DNA of 64,000 bases from Candidatus Thorarchaeota archaeon (GTDB lineage Archaea > Asgardarchaeota > Thorarchaeia > Thorarchaeales > Thorarchaeaceae). The notes beneath the pieces were generated by a model that saw only the letters and a program-made list of their open reading frames with translations, was not told where the DNA came from and did no database searches. Where the stretch lies: the NCBI GenBank assembly GCA_011365025.1, contig RDOF01000013.1, forward strand, positions 13,055 through 77,054, written 5' to 3'. The translations under genes were made by a program, and so were the position numbers. Of this stretch, positions 53,050-61,659 are shown one piece after another (position 1 is the stretch's first letter; every line of letters starts with the position of its first letter).

Positions 53050-53562
53050 CTAGGAAACGATCTTGGAGCGATGCTCAAGCCACCAAGCCCCACGCTTTCC
53101 TTTTAGAATACCCTTCTCGTATCTTAGCACCTCGACACCAATTAGACTCAGTGCTCGTTCGTTCAGTTTTGCAATCCGATCAAGAACCGTTCTTCTGTTC
53201 GAAGAGAGATTCTTCGCCAGCTCCGGAGTGGTTGCGCCGTCATTCTTCAAGAAGTACTCGAGGATGTTGCGGTCTAGTTGATCTCGACAGACTTGCGTCG
53301 TGGCCACCGCATTCAATTCGGCAAGGAAAGAGCTCGTTGACTGCATGTTCTCGAGGTGAGCAACCCGTTCCTTTAGCTGATTGACATCGACAATCATCTC
53401 CATGATGTACGGCGGCAGTTCTTGATCAAGTCTCCAGATAATAGACTCCTCAATGAATCGCTGCCGTCCTCGCTCACCGGCCAGCTTATCAATTCGCTCA
53501 AGTAATTCAGGCTCCAATCGAAGACGAATACTAACAGGACCCTTTTTTGAAGATGGGGACAT
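53050..53562 (-). CDS. Ribbon-helix-helix plus winged-helix transcription regulator
   Basis: 170 residues from the ATG at 53562; the frame is open upstream, but that stretch lacks coding pattern. An N-terminal MetJ/Arc-type ribbon-helix-helix (GPVSIRLRLEPELLERIDKLA followed by GRQRFIEESIIWRL) leads into a short coiled coil. The C-terminal winged helix (~100-165) reads LDRNILEYFLKNDGATTPELAKNLSSNRRTVLDRI and ends in a basic wing. Two DNA-binding domains in one chain suggest a regulator with looping or extended operators. It is divergent from the small charged-protein gene. Confidence 0.8.
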   Translation of the reverse strand: MSPSSKKGPVSIRLRLEPELLERIDKLAGERGRQRFIEESIIWRLDQELPPYIMEMIVDVNQLKERVAHLENMQSTSSFLAELNAVATTQVCRDQLDRNILEYFLKNDGATTPELAKNLSSNRRTVLDRIAKLNERALSLIGVEVLRYEKGILKGKRGAWWLEHRSKIVS

Positions 53563-53697
53563 TACGGGAACCACCCTGCTCCTAGTGAGCAACGCGCCAT
53601 GACAAAAAGCCTTCCATTCGTAGAGACCTATGTTTCCGACACAGTTATAACAGCACTCACTAGGAGGTCGCTGAATACATGCCACGGTGGCTCTCAA

Positions 53698-54048
53698 ATG
53701 GTTAACAAAGAGAAGGCCCTGAAACGGGAAATAATCCGGCTGAGAAAGACACAGAATGCGCAGCAAATTGACTACAGAAGGATGAGGAAGTTGCGCAAAG
53801 CCCGAACAGAGTACTGGGCGTTGAAGACCGTCCCTGGCTCCGCGAAGAAGGCGATTGCCACGCCTGCGAAACCCGAGAAAAAGGGTAAGAAAGAGAAAGA
53901 AAAGAAGAAGGAGAAGGAGCCAGAGCTAGAAATCATCGAGGATGAAGAAGAGATAGAGGATTTGGAAGAAGACCTTGAGATTGATGAAGAGCTCGAGGAC
54001 CTCTATGCGTACGATGATGAGCCCGAAGACGACGAAGAAGAAGAGTAG
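53698..54048 (+). CDS. Small bipolar-charge protein (basic N-terminus, acidic C-terminal tail)
   Basis: 116 residues from the ATG at 53698; the frame stays open upstream but overlaps the divergent gene's control region. The first ~45 residues are basic and helical (KREIIRLRKTQNAQQIDYRRMRKLRKARTEYW). Residues ~55-72 are a lysine-rich stretch, and the last ~45 are almost entirely Glu and Asp. No folded family is recognised. The basic-then-acidic arrangement recalls nucleic-acid or chaperone-associated proteins. It may be co-transcribed with the NIF3-like gene 75 bp downstream. Confidence 0.6.
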   Translation: MVNKEKALKREIIRLRKTQNAQQIDYRRMRKLRKARTEYWALKTVPGSAKKAIATPAKPEKKGKKEKEKKKEKEPELEIIEDEEEIEDLEEDLEIDEELEDLYAYDDEPEDDEEEE

Positions 54049-54122
54049 ACCGCATCCATGGGAAAGAATAAGACGAACCTTGTTCCTTCAATCTCAACCG
54101 TAGATGCCCTTTGGTGAGGAAA

Positions 54123-54935
54123 ATGGTCACGCTTCTGACATTGGTAAAATACCTTGAAGAGATATCACCCTCAAGATTCACATTTGCTGGAATGGACACC
54201 AAGGTTGAGATTGGACCACAGACTGAAACTGAACAGGAAAAAACCACTGTAAATCGTATAATTGTGGCAACCTATCCCTCCGGAAGAGTTGTCACAAAGG
54301 CCACCCAAGAGAAAGCCAATCTACTCATTAGTCACAGACCGTTGTTCCCATTTGCCCTTGACAGAATCTACGGATTAGACCTGATTAGAATCAGGCTGCT
54401 AACAAAGAACTACATCTCCTCGCTATCTATTGGTACTTCTTGGATAGCAGCAAGAGATGGAATTGCTGATGCTCTGCTGGAAACTCTCGGACTGTCGCGA
54501 ATCAGCGAATTCATGGTTGTAGGAGACTACAACGACCTTGTACCAGCAGGCCGAATTTGCCAACCTCCAGGACCCATGAATCACTCGAAGTTCGCGAACT
54601 ACATCGCGGGTAGGCTTTCGCTTGACACCGTCCTTTTCACTGGGGACCTTGATGAAGAAGTTGGAAACACTCTATTGCTTCCGGGATATTATGTTGACAT
54701 GCCCGAGGTTGTCACGGCGAAAAAGCAGGACATAGGAACTCTTGTTACAGGAGAGCTCTCCCCTGAAGTACGACTCATGGCTGTCGAGGATGGGTTGAAC
54801 CTTCTAGAATTGGGGCAGTTTGTTGGTGAAGAGCCAGGAATGAAACGACTCAGGCATCAGCTCAGTCTGGAGTTTCCCGAATTAAAGGTGGAGTTCACTG
54901 AATCTGCACCGCTATCCAAAGGGCTCTCGTTCTAG
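54123..54935 (+). CDS. NIF3-like protein with altered metal-binding residues
   Basis: 270 residues from the ATG at 54123 (a GTG at 54111 is possible). NIF3/DUF34 layout: N-terminal LVKYLEEISPSRF, then KANLLISHRPLFPF where active members have HHP, then GTSWIAARDGIADALLETLGL, LVTGELSPEV and, near the C-terminus, LLELGQFVGEEPGMKRL, where the usual motif has GH-x(3)-E. The H-to-R and H-to-Q changes remove two dinuclear metal ligands. NIF3 function is unresolved. It converges on the DUF89 gene 11 bp away. Confidence 0.75.
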   Translation: MVTLLTLVKYLEEISPSRFTFAGMDTKVEIGPQTETEQEKTTVNRIIVATYPSGRVVTKATQEKANLLISHRPLFPFALDRIYGLDLIRIRLLTKNYISSLSIGTSWIAARDGIADALLETLGLSRISEFMVVGDYNDLVPAGRICQPPGPMNHSKFANYIAGRLSLDTVLFTGDLDEEVGNTLLLPGYYVDMPEVVTAKKQDIGTLVTGELSPEVRLMAVEDGLNLLELGQFVGEEPGMKRLRHQLSLEFPELKVEFTESAPLSKGLSF

Positions 54936-54946
54936 CAGGCAAGTAT

Positions 54947-55837
54947 TCATGCAGTGGCCGGCCGTCGAATGAGAACAACATTCCGATTCAAGTCTACACC
55001 CACATGCTGGGCGACGGGTGGACACTTTGTTCTTAGAATGTGCACCACAGGACCGTGGAGTTCAATCTCTGTCATAGATTCGTAGTTGCCCATGCCTTTT
55101 GCAACAACCAGCTCTGCTTTTGCCAAGGCATTCTTGAAATCCTCTGAGTTACGGTCAGGATTAACACCTATAGCGGAAGCTCCCGTGTCAATGACTGCAT
55201 CTGCACAGTCATGTAAGCCAACCTCGTTGGCATCTATCATTGTTGCATCGTTTAGAACTGGACCACCCTTGACGACGGCAACTACTCTTGGACCAAGGCG
55301 GCGTATTTCAGAGATGAGAATCATGTCCAATACAACTTCGCCAGCATTGTCCATGAGATACAAAACTTCGGTCACGGTAGAACAGAGTTCACGAAACTCA
55401 TCTACTTGGTCAATTGCGAGATCAGCCTCGACACTATCAATGATATCTCTGAGTTCATCCAAGCTGAAATCGCGGCCTGATACATCAAACTCAATTGCAT
55501 TAGCTGCAGCAGCAATTAAGGCAGCTCTCCTGAATCTGTCCTCAGGGCTCGGAACCTCATCTATCAAGTCCTTGAGCTCTTTGAGTATTCCCAGAGCCAT
55601 CAAATTGGACTCGGCTTTCAGCGCCTCATAGGGGTCACGTCCAGTCATCTCTTGAACCAGCAGGTCTCTGTCAGTACCAATGTGGCTGGGAACGGATTCA
55701 TTTGTGAAATTCTTGGCAAGAAAGTCCAGCATCTCGGATACGACCTTCATTTGGAGGTCTTCATCATCAGTTGCCAGTTTTACCTGGTTTATTGCGCGCT
55801 CAAGCAGACAGTGTGCGCAATGGAGTGTGACTTTCAA
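54947..55837 (-). CDS. DUF89/ARMT1-like metal-dependent phosphatase family protein
   Basis: 296-residue protein of the DUF89 family. An N-terminal helical bundle starting with a cysteine motif (CAHCLLERA) is followed by the core with LYLMDNAGEVVLD (DNxGE metal motif), VKGGPVLNDAT and VAKGMGNYE. Members are damage-control phosphatases acting on sugar or cofactor phosphates. It lies in the same direction as the triosephosphate isomerase gene, 56 bp downstream of its stop, possibly in one transcript. Confidence 0.85.
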   Translation of the reverse strand: MKVTLHCAHCLLERAINQVKLATDDEDLQMKVVSEMLDFLAKNFTNESVPSHIGTDRDLLVQEMTGRDPYEALKAESNLMALGILKELKDLIDEVPSPEDRFRRAALIAAAANAIEFDVSGRDFSLDELRDIIDSVEADLAIDQVDEFRELCSTVTEVLYLMDNAGEVVLDMILISEIRRLGPRVVAVVKGGPVLNDATMIDANEVGLHDCADAVIDTGASAIGVNPDRNSEDFKNALAKAELVVAKGMGNYESMTEIELHGPVVHILRTKCPPVAQHVGVDLNRNVVLIRRPATA

Positions 55838-55893
55838 TATAGCTCGCCTGGATCAGCCCGTTGGCAGTTCGTGTAAAAAGCATCCGGAAGGTG

Positions 55894-56577
55894 CTATTTC
55901 CGAATTGGCTCCGCAAGGCCCCTAAGGACTGCTTCGGGCTTGTCCGACTTCGCTACAGCTGAAGCAAGCAGAACTCCTTGAGACCCAAGGTTTATTGCCG
56001 CTTTCACATCCTCCCCTGTGCCAATACCTGCCCCACAAAGAATTACTGCGTCCTTGTTTACTGCACGGATTCTTTCAACTGTCCCTGTGATAACCTCTGG
56101 CTGGCTCTGAGAAACAGAAATGCCGGACCCGATTAGCTCAGGTGGCTCTACTGCTATTGCAGAGGGAGTTAGAGACGCAGCAGCAACGCTTACCAGAGGA
56201 TTGTTGGTGCAGACAATTGTGTATAAACCAAGCTTATCAGCCCTTCTAATTGAGTCGTCAATGTCCGCCAGTTGCATCCGCTTCTCGGAATGATTCAGAA
56301 GAGTTCCAGAGCATCCAGCCTCCACGAGAGTTTCGCCAAGGACATGACCTGTGAAACGCCCGGGGTCTCCAGGGTCCATATGCTGCGAAAAGACAGGAAT
56401 ATCAACTGCCTTACTTACTCGAAAGAGATCGGCAATCTGTGGAGCAACGACAACTGAAATATCATATTCATTGGCAACTTTCTCGCAAGCCTGAGCAAGA
56501 AGCACTGCTTTTTCGCCCGTCGCTTGTGAATAGGTCTTGAAATTCACTGCAATAACGGGCAGACCTATCTTGTCCAT
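55894..56577 (-). CDS. tpiA: Triosephosphate isomerase, archaeal type
   Basis: 227 residues from the ATG at 56577, the size of archaeal TIM; the open frame continues upstream to 56637 but without similarity. The catalytic Lys is in AVNFKTYSQ, His in LLNHSEKRM, and Glu in AVEPPELIGSG, with phosphate-binding segments CGAGIGTGEDV and QGVLLASAV. It interconverts dihydroxyacetone phosphate and glyceraldehyde-3-phosphate. The window also encodes FBP aldolase/phosphatase, so two gluconeogenic steps are covered. Confidence 0.95.
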   Translation of the reverse strand: MDKIGLPVIAVNFKTYSQATGEKAVLLAQACEKVANEYDISVVVAPQIADLFRVSKAVDIPVFSQHMDPGDPGRFTGHVLGETLVEAGCSGTLLNHSEKRMQLADIDDSIRRADKLGLYTIVCTNNPLVSVAAASLTPSAIAVEPPELIGSGISVSQSQPEVITGTVERIRAVNKDAVILCGAGIGTGEDVKAAINLGSQGVLLASAVAKSDKPEAVLRGLAEPIRK

Positions 56578-56672
56578 GGTTTTCAATCCCACCAAGCTGC
56601 AATCCTCTGCAGCACTGGCTGGACTAGTCAAGTGCATGCTAATAAGTTGCTATGATGGTGTACTAGGTTTGT

Positions 56673-57275
56673 CTAGCGAATCTGTCCTACCAGAAGCTTG
56701 AGCAACGGAACTCGGGCGTACCCCCTGCGGTTCAAACTACTAATGTCTTTGCGCAGCTCGATTTTTACAAACTTGCTTCCGTCAGGAGTCTTGTAGTACT
56801 TTATGTAAGCGCTAGTGAACTCATCGAAGGTGGCTGCACTAAGCAATTCGGAAACGGCATCATTTGAGATTCGAATGTATACATCTTCATCGGGAGCGGA
56901 TCCAGTGGCAAACATGATTTCGCCCAGTGCCTGCTTCCTAACGTTGAATCTCTCGCCCATAGCCATGAATTCGAGAATGAACTCATCTGTGCCTTCAAGA
57001 CTTCCAGAGATAGTGGGATCGTTAAACATGAACTTGAGCCGTTCGGTCAATTCTGCGTGATAAGGAATAGTTGCCCCACGAGCAGCAGGCGCCTCTTTCA
57101 CCACAGCCGCAGGTTCTTCTGTGGCCTCTTCAACAGGTGTTTCGGCCTCCGGTTCGGCGGCAGGTTCAGATACGCCTTCGTCCTCCACAACCAAGTCTGC
57201 TTTTGGCTTCGTTTCTTCTTCGCGGTCAACCTTATCTTCATCTTCTTTGCCAAAGAACTTCCTGATCTTTTCCAT
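56673..57275 (-). CDS. Unknown protein with acidic linker and possible SCP2-like domain
   Basis: 200 residues from the ATG at 57275, which has AAGGAGA 9 nt upstream. The first ~75 residues are low-complexity and acidic, with Pro/Ala/Glu repeats. The C-terminal ~120 residues form a compact alpha/beta domain: LTERLKFMFNDPTI, then DEDVYIRISNDAVSELL, and a final helix YARVPLLKLLVGQI. The 'DVYIRIS-x(6)-LL' stretch resembles sterol carrier/SCP2 ligand-binding folds, but I am not sure. No membrane segment is seen. Confidence 0.6.
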   Translation of the reverse strand: MEKIRKFFGKEDEDKVDREEETKPKADLVVEDEGVSEPAAEPEAETPVEEATEEPAAVVKEAPAARGATIPYHAELTERLKFMFNDPTISGSLEGTDEFILEFMAMGERFNVRKQALGEIMFATGSAPDEDVYIRISNDAVSELLSAATFDEFTSAYIKYYKTPDGSKFVKIELRKDISSLNRRGYARVPLLKLLVGQIR

Positions 57276-57396
57276 TTTGCACGGTCTCCTTTGTCGCAAA
57301 TAGGACTCCTTGCTGTGGGTATGGCAAGAACTCATCTATAAGGTCCCATTCTGTGCGTGGCTTTCCTTTGCGTGCTTCCAAAAAAAGATAGCTTGA

Positions 57397-57624
57397 CTAT
57401 ACACCCTTAGTGGGAGTTTCAACAGCAGGGAGTTTCAAATCCTCGAGCTGGGCAACAAGGGGCATCGATTTCACCTGTCTCTTCCCACCCCATAACTCAT
57501 CCACGAGAAGGTCGCGGATTGCAATCCTTATGACTTCTGAACGATTTGGATATCTGCTTTGTCCAATAAGCTCGTCAAGGCCATCAACGTATGATTCGGG
57601 GAGGCATATCGTAACGACTTTCAT
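57397..57624 (-). CDS. Ribbon-helix-helix (CopG/NikR-type) DNA-binding protein
   Basis: 75 residues. The first ~45 form a ribbon-helix-helix: KVVTICLPESYVDGLDELI, then RYPNRSEVIRIAIRDLLV. A ~25-residue C-terminal tail follows without the NikR metal-binding ACT domain. It dimerises to bind operator DNA; the target is unknown. It is encoded in the same direction as, and upstream of, no clear operon partner. Confidence 0.85.
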   Translation of the reverse strand: MKVVTICLPESYVDGLDELIGQSRYPNRSEVIRIAIRDLLVDELWGGKRQVKSMPLVAQLEDLKLPAVETPTKGV

Positions 57625-57732
57625 TGTTGACCACTCTGAAACACGGTTAAGGTGCTAATGAAAGCGTGTCATTTCCAGATGTCAATGTGGGTAATATTCA
57701 CTCTCAATACTGATTCAGCGCGCCCTAGTGAC

Positions 57733-58773
57733 CTAGGGAGTTAGGACTATCTTCCCAAACTGCCGTCCCTCTTCAAGTAATGTATGAGCAGAAGGCGCCT
57801 CTGAGAGGGGCATTGCTCGGTCGACAATGGGGTGTAGTTCCTTATCCCAAACTAGGCGCAGGACATCATTGAGTTCCGCTCGACTTGCCATTGTTGACCC
57901 CAATACCTCTAGTTGCCTCCAAAAGAGAAGATTCACGTTTGTGGTCGCGATAGGTCCAGATGTTGCTCCACAGGTCACCAGTCTGCCGCCCTTGCGTAAA
58001 CTCCGAATACTCTTCTCCCAAGTTGCCGCACCGACCGAGTCAAGTACAATGTCCACCCCTCTCTTTTCAGTCAAGTTGTGAATCTCCTTATGATAGTCAG
58101 GAGTGTCCAAGTAGTTAATGCCTGCGTAAGCACCAAGGGCTTTTGCTTTCTTGATCTTCCCTCCAGATGAACTAGTGACAAAAATCCTGGCACCTGCAGC
58201 CTTGGCAATCTGCAGGGCGGCAAGAGCGACACCTCCGCCTATTCCAATTATCAGTACATCATCGCCAGGGCGAATTTGAGCCTTCGTGACTAGTAGACGC
58301 CAAGCAGTCATAAAGGTCAAAGGTACTGCAGCAGCTTCAACAAAATCGAGCCCACTTCTCTCAGGGATTGGGATTGCCTTGCTGGAATCAATTGCTAAGT
58401 ACTCTGCGTACCCACCAGGATAATGTTCACCAAGAATCCCGTAGGATTGACAAAGGGAATCCTCTCCCCGAATGCAAAACTCACAGATTCCACAGGATAC
58501 GCCAGGGTCGATAATAACAGGTGTGCCTGGCTCCAGCGCATCAGATGCTCCTTGATTTGATTCCACAACTACGCCAGAGATATCACTACCAAGAATATGT
58601 GGCATCTTAAGCTTGAGACCTGGAATCCCACTTCGTACGAAAAGGTCAAGATGATTGAGGGCAACTGCCTTGATCTCAATTAGAACTTGCCCCTTAGAAG
58701 GTTCAGGTTGTTCTATTTCTCGATAGCTGAGAACTTCAGGAGGCCCGTGATTGTCGATTACGACTGCCTTCAT
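57733..58773 (-). CDS. Zinc-binding alcohol dehydrogenase (MDR family)
   Basis: 346 residues. The N-terminal GroES-like domain has a catalytic-zinc region (ALNHLDLFVRSGIPG and HILGSDISG) and the structural-zinc cluster CGICEFCIRGEDSLC. The Rossmann domain has GIGGGVALAALQIAKAAGA. In position one of the catalytic site, where Cys is common, Asn-His-Leu is seen, which is typical of the quinone-oxidoreductase-like branch. Its substrate could thus be an alcohol, aldehyde or quinone. Confidence 0.88.
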   Translation of the reverse strand: MKAVVIDNHGPPEVLSYREIEQPEPSKGQVLIEIKAVALNHLDLFVRSGIPGLKLKMPHILGSDISGVVVESNQGASDALEPGTPVIIDPGVSCGICEFCIRGEDSLCQSYGILGEHYPGGYAEYLAIDSSKAIPIPERSGLDFVEAAAVPLTFMTAWRLLVTKAQIRPGDDVLIIGIGGGVALAALQIAKAAGARIFVTSSSGGKIKKAKALGAYAGINYLDTPDYHKEIHNLTEKRGVDIVLDSVGAATWEKSIRSLRKGGRLVTCGATSGPIATTNVNLLFWRQLEVLGSTMASRAELNDVLRLVWDKELHPIVDRAMPLSEAPSAHTLLEEGRQFGKIVLTP

Positions 58774-58921
58774 GTTGTGTCTCCTCGGTCATGTTTAGGT
58801 ATAAGCCAAAGAACTAAAATGCTGCGATTGGGCAGCATTGCCGAGAAAGAGATTATTGCGATCCACACCACCGCAAAATCTGACACAGGTCCAGCAGGCC
58901 TACAATGTGAAGGTGAAATGA

Positions 58922-59230
58922 ATGGGAAAGAAAAGCAAGAAAGGTGGCGGCAGCGGTGGCAAAATCCGAGCCAGTCACATATTAGTAGAGAAACATGGTC
59001 AAGCATTGGAAATCATAGGCAAAATCCAAGAGGGGGCGGACTTCGCAGCCATGGCTAGGCAGTATAGCACCTGTTCTTCCAAAAACAAGGGTGGAGACCT
59101 TGGGCAGTTTGGAAAGGGACAGATGGTTCAGGAGTTTGAACGAGCTGCCTTTGCCCTGAATGTAGGTGCTATGACAACAAATCCAGTGAAGACTCAGTTT
59201 GGCTATCATATCATCAAGCGAACTGGCTAA
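58922..59230 (+). CDS. Parvulin peptidyl-prolyl isomerase, Par14/Pin4-like
   Basis: 102-residue cis/trans prolyl isomerase. The first ~13 residues are a Gly/Lys-rich basic tail (GKKSKKGGGSGGK), followed by a complete parvulin domain: IRASHILVEKHGQALEI, ADFAAMARQYSTC, GGDLGQFGKGQMVQEFERAAF and VKTQFGYHIIKRTG. The basic tail plus minimal domain parallels eukaryotic Par14/Pin4, whose tail binds DNA and pre-ribosomes. No signal peptide, so it is cytosolic. GGTGA lies about 8 nt upstream of the ATG. Confidence 0.9.
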   Translation: MGKKSKKGGGSGGKIRASHILVEKHGQALEIIGKIQEGADFAAMARQYSTCSSKNKGGDLGQFGKGQMVQEFERAAFALNVGAMTTNPVKTQFGYHIIKRTG

Positions 59231-59306
59231 GAACCCGAAAGACGGCACCTGAAAGGTCCTTTAGAGGTATATGCAAACATCTAGCGTGAGCGCCTGTGAA
59301 GAGAAT

Positions 59307-59332
59307 GATGCGGGAAGGAATCGCCCCGCATC
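59307..59332. terminator. Hairpin between convergent parvulin and FBP aldolase/phosphatase genes
   Basis: GATGCGGG-AAGGAATCGC-CCCGCATC, an 8-bp perfect stem, 12 bp from the convergent FBP aldolase/phosphatase stop. Confidence 0.6.
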
Positions 59333-59343
59333 ACAATTCGGTT

Positions 59344-60492
59344 CTATTCAGCGGAATCAGACTTGTCTTTTGATTTGCCCTTTGGAATGATTTCTTCATC
59401 AACAAAACGATGCTTGCATTTGTCGAGAACTTTCGGCAGGGTGCTGTACTCCATCCTATCGGATGATAGTCTGTGAAACTCAAAAGGTCCATGACGACGT
59501 AGATAGTCAGCTATTTCCATTCCACGTTGTCGTGTAATATCAAAGGCAATGTCAGCAAATAGATCAACAGGTCCTATCAACATCCCATTGGATACTTGGA
59601 ATCCAAGCCCAACGACTCTTGGGGGACCATCAAATCGAGTACACTTGGAGTCCTTGAGGCCAACGGGGAGAAGAGGTCCGGCGTGTGAACCACGCATCCA
59701 GCCAGCGACAAGATGAGGAATAGTAAATGCCTCAAGCACTTCACCCATCGCAGGAAGGCCCGAGTGGGAACGAACAATTGCCACAGGGTCATCCTTTCCA
59801 ACATACTTTCCAGCAACAGCATGGAGCTTGTCAGTACTCACAGATGCGCAAACCATTCCATCAGCACGGTATACTTTCTTGATTGTGTAGGTCCCAGTGC
59901 TTCCAATTAAAGCTAAAAGGTCATACATTTCCTCTGGACATTTCATGTCAACAAAGCAGGGCACATCCTTCATGATATCCTGAATAATGAATCGGAATCC
60001 TTCGTGCAGGTTTGGGTCAATAACCAGACCAGCAGTATTGAAAGGATCAGCAAATACTTTGAAGAGAGGTAAGTTGAAAGCTCCCGGCTCCGTTTTGTCA
60101 GCCATAAAAATCGCAAACGGTTCAGATTTGCGCTCTTCAATTGTCATCTCGGCTGAGCCAGGACCCATCCCTTTTACATTGCCGCTGAAGGTGTCAGCGA
60201 GCATATCCTGTCCTGCTGCGTATATCTTCTTCTCCCGAGCAAGTTCAGTGCCTTTCATGAATGTTTCCCAAGCAAGACGGTGAACCTCTTCATTGTTCTC
60301 CCCCTTGAAGTGGGTCATAATTAACTCGAGATCATCCCCGGCATTGGTAACATAGAAGTCGTTGATAATCTTCTTGTCTACAGCTGCTTTCATCTCTTTC
60401 CTAGCTAGCTCAAATAGGAAATCCGGCACGACGACATGACCCGCAAGCGAGCCAATGTCTGCCTTGATTACGCTGATGGTTGTTTCGACCAT
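59344..60492 (-). CDS. fbp: Bifunctional fructose-1,6-bisphosphate aldolase/phosphatase
   Basis: 382-residue archaeal-type (class V) FBPase with aldolase activity. It starts with TTISVIKADIGSLAGHVVVPD, containing the first metal/phosphate-binding Asp, and later has TNAGDDLELIMTH, MGPGSAEMTIEERKSEP and GSTGTYTIKKVYR, which carries the Tyr and Schiff-base Lys. It makes FBP from triose phosphates and dephosphorylates it to F6P, the committing step of archaeal gluconeogenesis. Length and motifs are intact. The triosephosphate isomerase gene lies 3 kb away. Confidence 0.95.
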   Translation of the reverse strand: MVETTISVIKADIGSLAGHVVVPDFLFELARKEMKAAVDKKIINDFYVTNAGDDLELIMTHFKGENNEEVHRLAWETFMKGTELAREKKIYAAGQDMLADTFSGNVKGMGPGSAEMTIEERKSEPFAIFMADKTEPGAFNLPLFKVFADPFNTAGLVIDPNLHEGFRFIIQDIMKDVPCFVDMKCPEEMYDLLALIGSTGTYTIKKVYRADGMVCASVSTDKLHAVAGKYVGKDDPVAIVRSHSGLPAMGEVLEAFTIPHLVAGWMRGSHAGPLLPVGLKDSKCTRFDGPPRVVGLGFQVSNGMLIGPVDLFADIAFDITRQRGMEIADYLRRHGPFEFHRLSSDRMEYSTLPKVLDKCKHRFVDEEIIPKGKSKDKSDSAE

Positions 60493-60711
60493 TCTAAATT
60501 CGCTCCGCTTTCAAGCTCGATGAGAGTCAAATTTGGTTCTCTCAGGAACGCGTCCCGAAGAGATTCGGTAATAGGTGTTTCGGAGAACCATTCCCTCAAC
60601 GGTCACGGACTATTTTATGGTTGTATAATAGTTTAGCGGTTGTTGCTTCTCCCATTGGAAACTGCCCGAAAGTAAAATAGCGGAGATTGTATGATAGGGA
60701 AAGGAGATTTT

Positions 60712-61536
60712 ATGACCAAAGACACAGTTTCCGCAAAACGCCCAGAGACCTCCGAACGTCAACAGTATCATATCGAAACCAAGCCGGGTGACGTTGCTCA
60801 GACCGTCCTACTGCCAGGGGATCCACAAAGAGTGGCGAAGATAAGTTCTCGGTGGGACTCCTTCAAGGAAGTAGCTGCACACAGGCAATATGTGACTCAT
60901 ACTGGGACTTTCAAGGGTGCGGCTATTTCAGCGTGTTCAACTGGAATTGGCGGCCCAGGAACGGCAATTGCAATTGAAGAGCTATCAAATGTAGGAGTGA
61001 CCAATTTCATACGCGTAGGGTCTTGTGCCACCCTCAAGAAGGAGATTGATCTAGGCGACTTGATTATCTCGACTGCTGCAGTTCGTCTTGATGGAACGTC
61101 AAGACAGTATGTCAGGCCAGAGTATCCCGCCAGTGCATCCTACGAGGTCATTCTTGCCCTTATTGAGGCAGCGGAAACATTGGGCTTAGCCTATCACTTA
61201 GGGATAACTGCCTCAACAGACTCATTCTATCTTGGACAATCCAGACCGGGTTTCAGGGATTACTCACAGAGTTTCAGCACGACGCTCATCGAGGACCTTC
61301 AGAAGGCGAATGTAGCAAACTTCGAGATGGAGGCGGCTACACTCTACACTCTTGCCAACATCTACGGATTTCGAGCAGGAGCTATTTGTGCAGTTTATGC
61401 AAATCGTGTCAGAGATGAGTTTGCAGTCAGAGGGGAAGATGCAGTAATCGACTGCGGAAACGAGGCAGTGAAAATTCTCGCTGAGATGGATGAGGAGAAG
61501 AAAAAGACTGGGAAGAAGTATTGGTTCCGGAAATGA
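60712..61536 (+). CDS. udp: Uridine phosphorylase-type nucleoside phosphorylase
   Basis: 274 residues from the ATG at 60712, preceded by AAGGAG at 5 nt; an upstream ATG at 60691 would add seven residues. Family features are VLLPGDPQRVAKIS (phosphate-binding glycine loop), STGIGGPGTAIAIEEL, IRVGSCATL and the active-site NFEMEAATLY. It cleaves pyrimidine (or purine) nucleosides to base and ribose-1-phosphate for nucleotide salvage. Confidence 0.93.
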   Translation: MTKDTVSAKRPETSERQQYHIETKPGDVAQTVLLPGDPQRVAKISSRWDSFKEVAAHRQYVTHTGTFKGAAISACSTGIGGPGTAIAIEELSNVGVTNFIRVGSCATLKKEIDLGDLIISTAAVRLDGTSRQYVRPEYPASASYEVILALIEAAETLGLAYHLGITASTDSFYLGQSRPGFRDYSQSFSTTLIEDLQKANVANFEMEAATLYTLANIYGFRAGAICAVYANRVRDEFAVRGEDAVIDCGNEAVKILAEMDEEKKKTGKKYWFRK

Positions 61537-61565
61537 ATAAAGCACCTCAGTTTGCAGTCATAATG

Positions 61566-61587
61566 CGCGGAATCAAGGAATTCCGCG
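61566..61587 (+). terminator. Hairpin after the uridine phosphorylase gene
   Basis: CGCGGAAT-CAAGGA-ATTCCGCG, an 8-bp perfect stem 30 bp downstream of the stop codon, before GATGATTCTTCT. Confidence 0.6.
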
Positions 61588-61659
61588 GATGATTCTTCTA
61601 GACGAATCGTGCATTGGCCTTTAATTAGTCAACTACATGGTCAAGATAAGGTGTAACCA

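Noticed and set aside
53599..53697. Upstream in-frame extension of the bipolar charged protein
   Set aside because: It overlaps the control region of the divergent regulator and lacks a coding pattern; the ATG at 53698 starts the basic helix.
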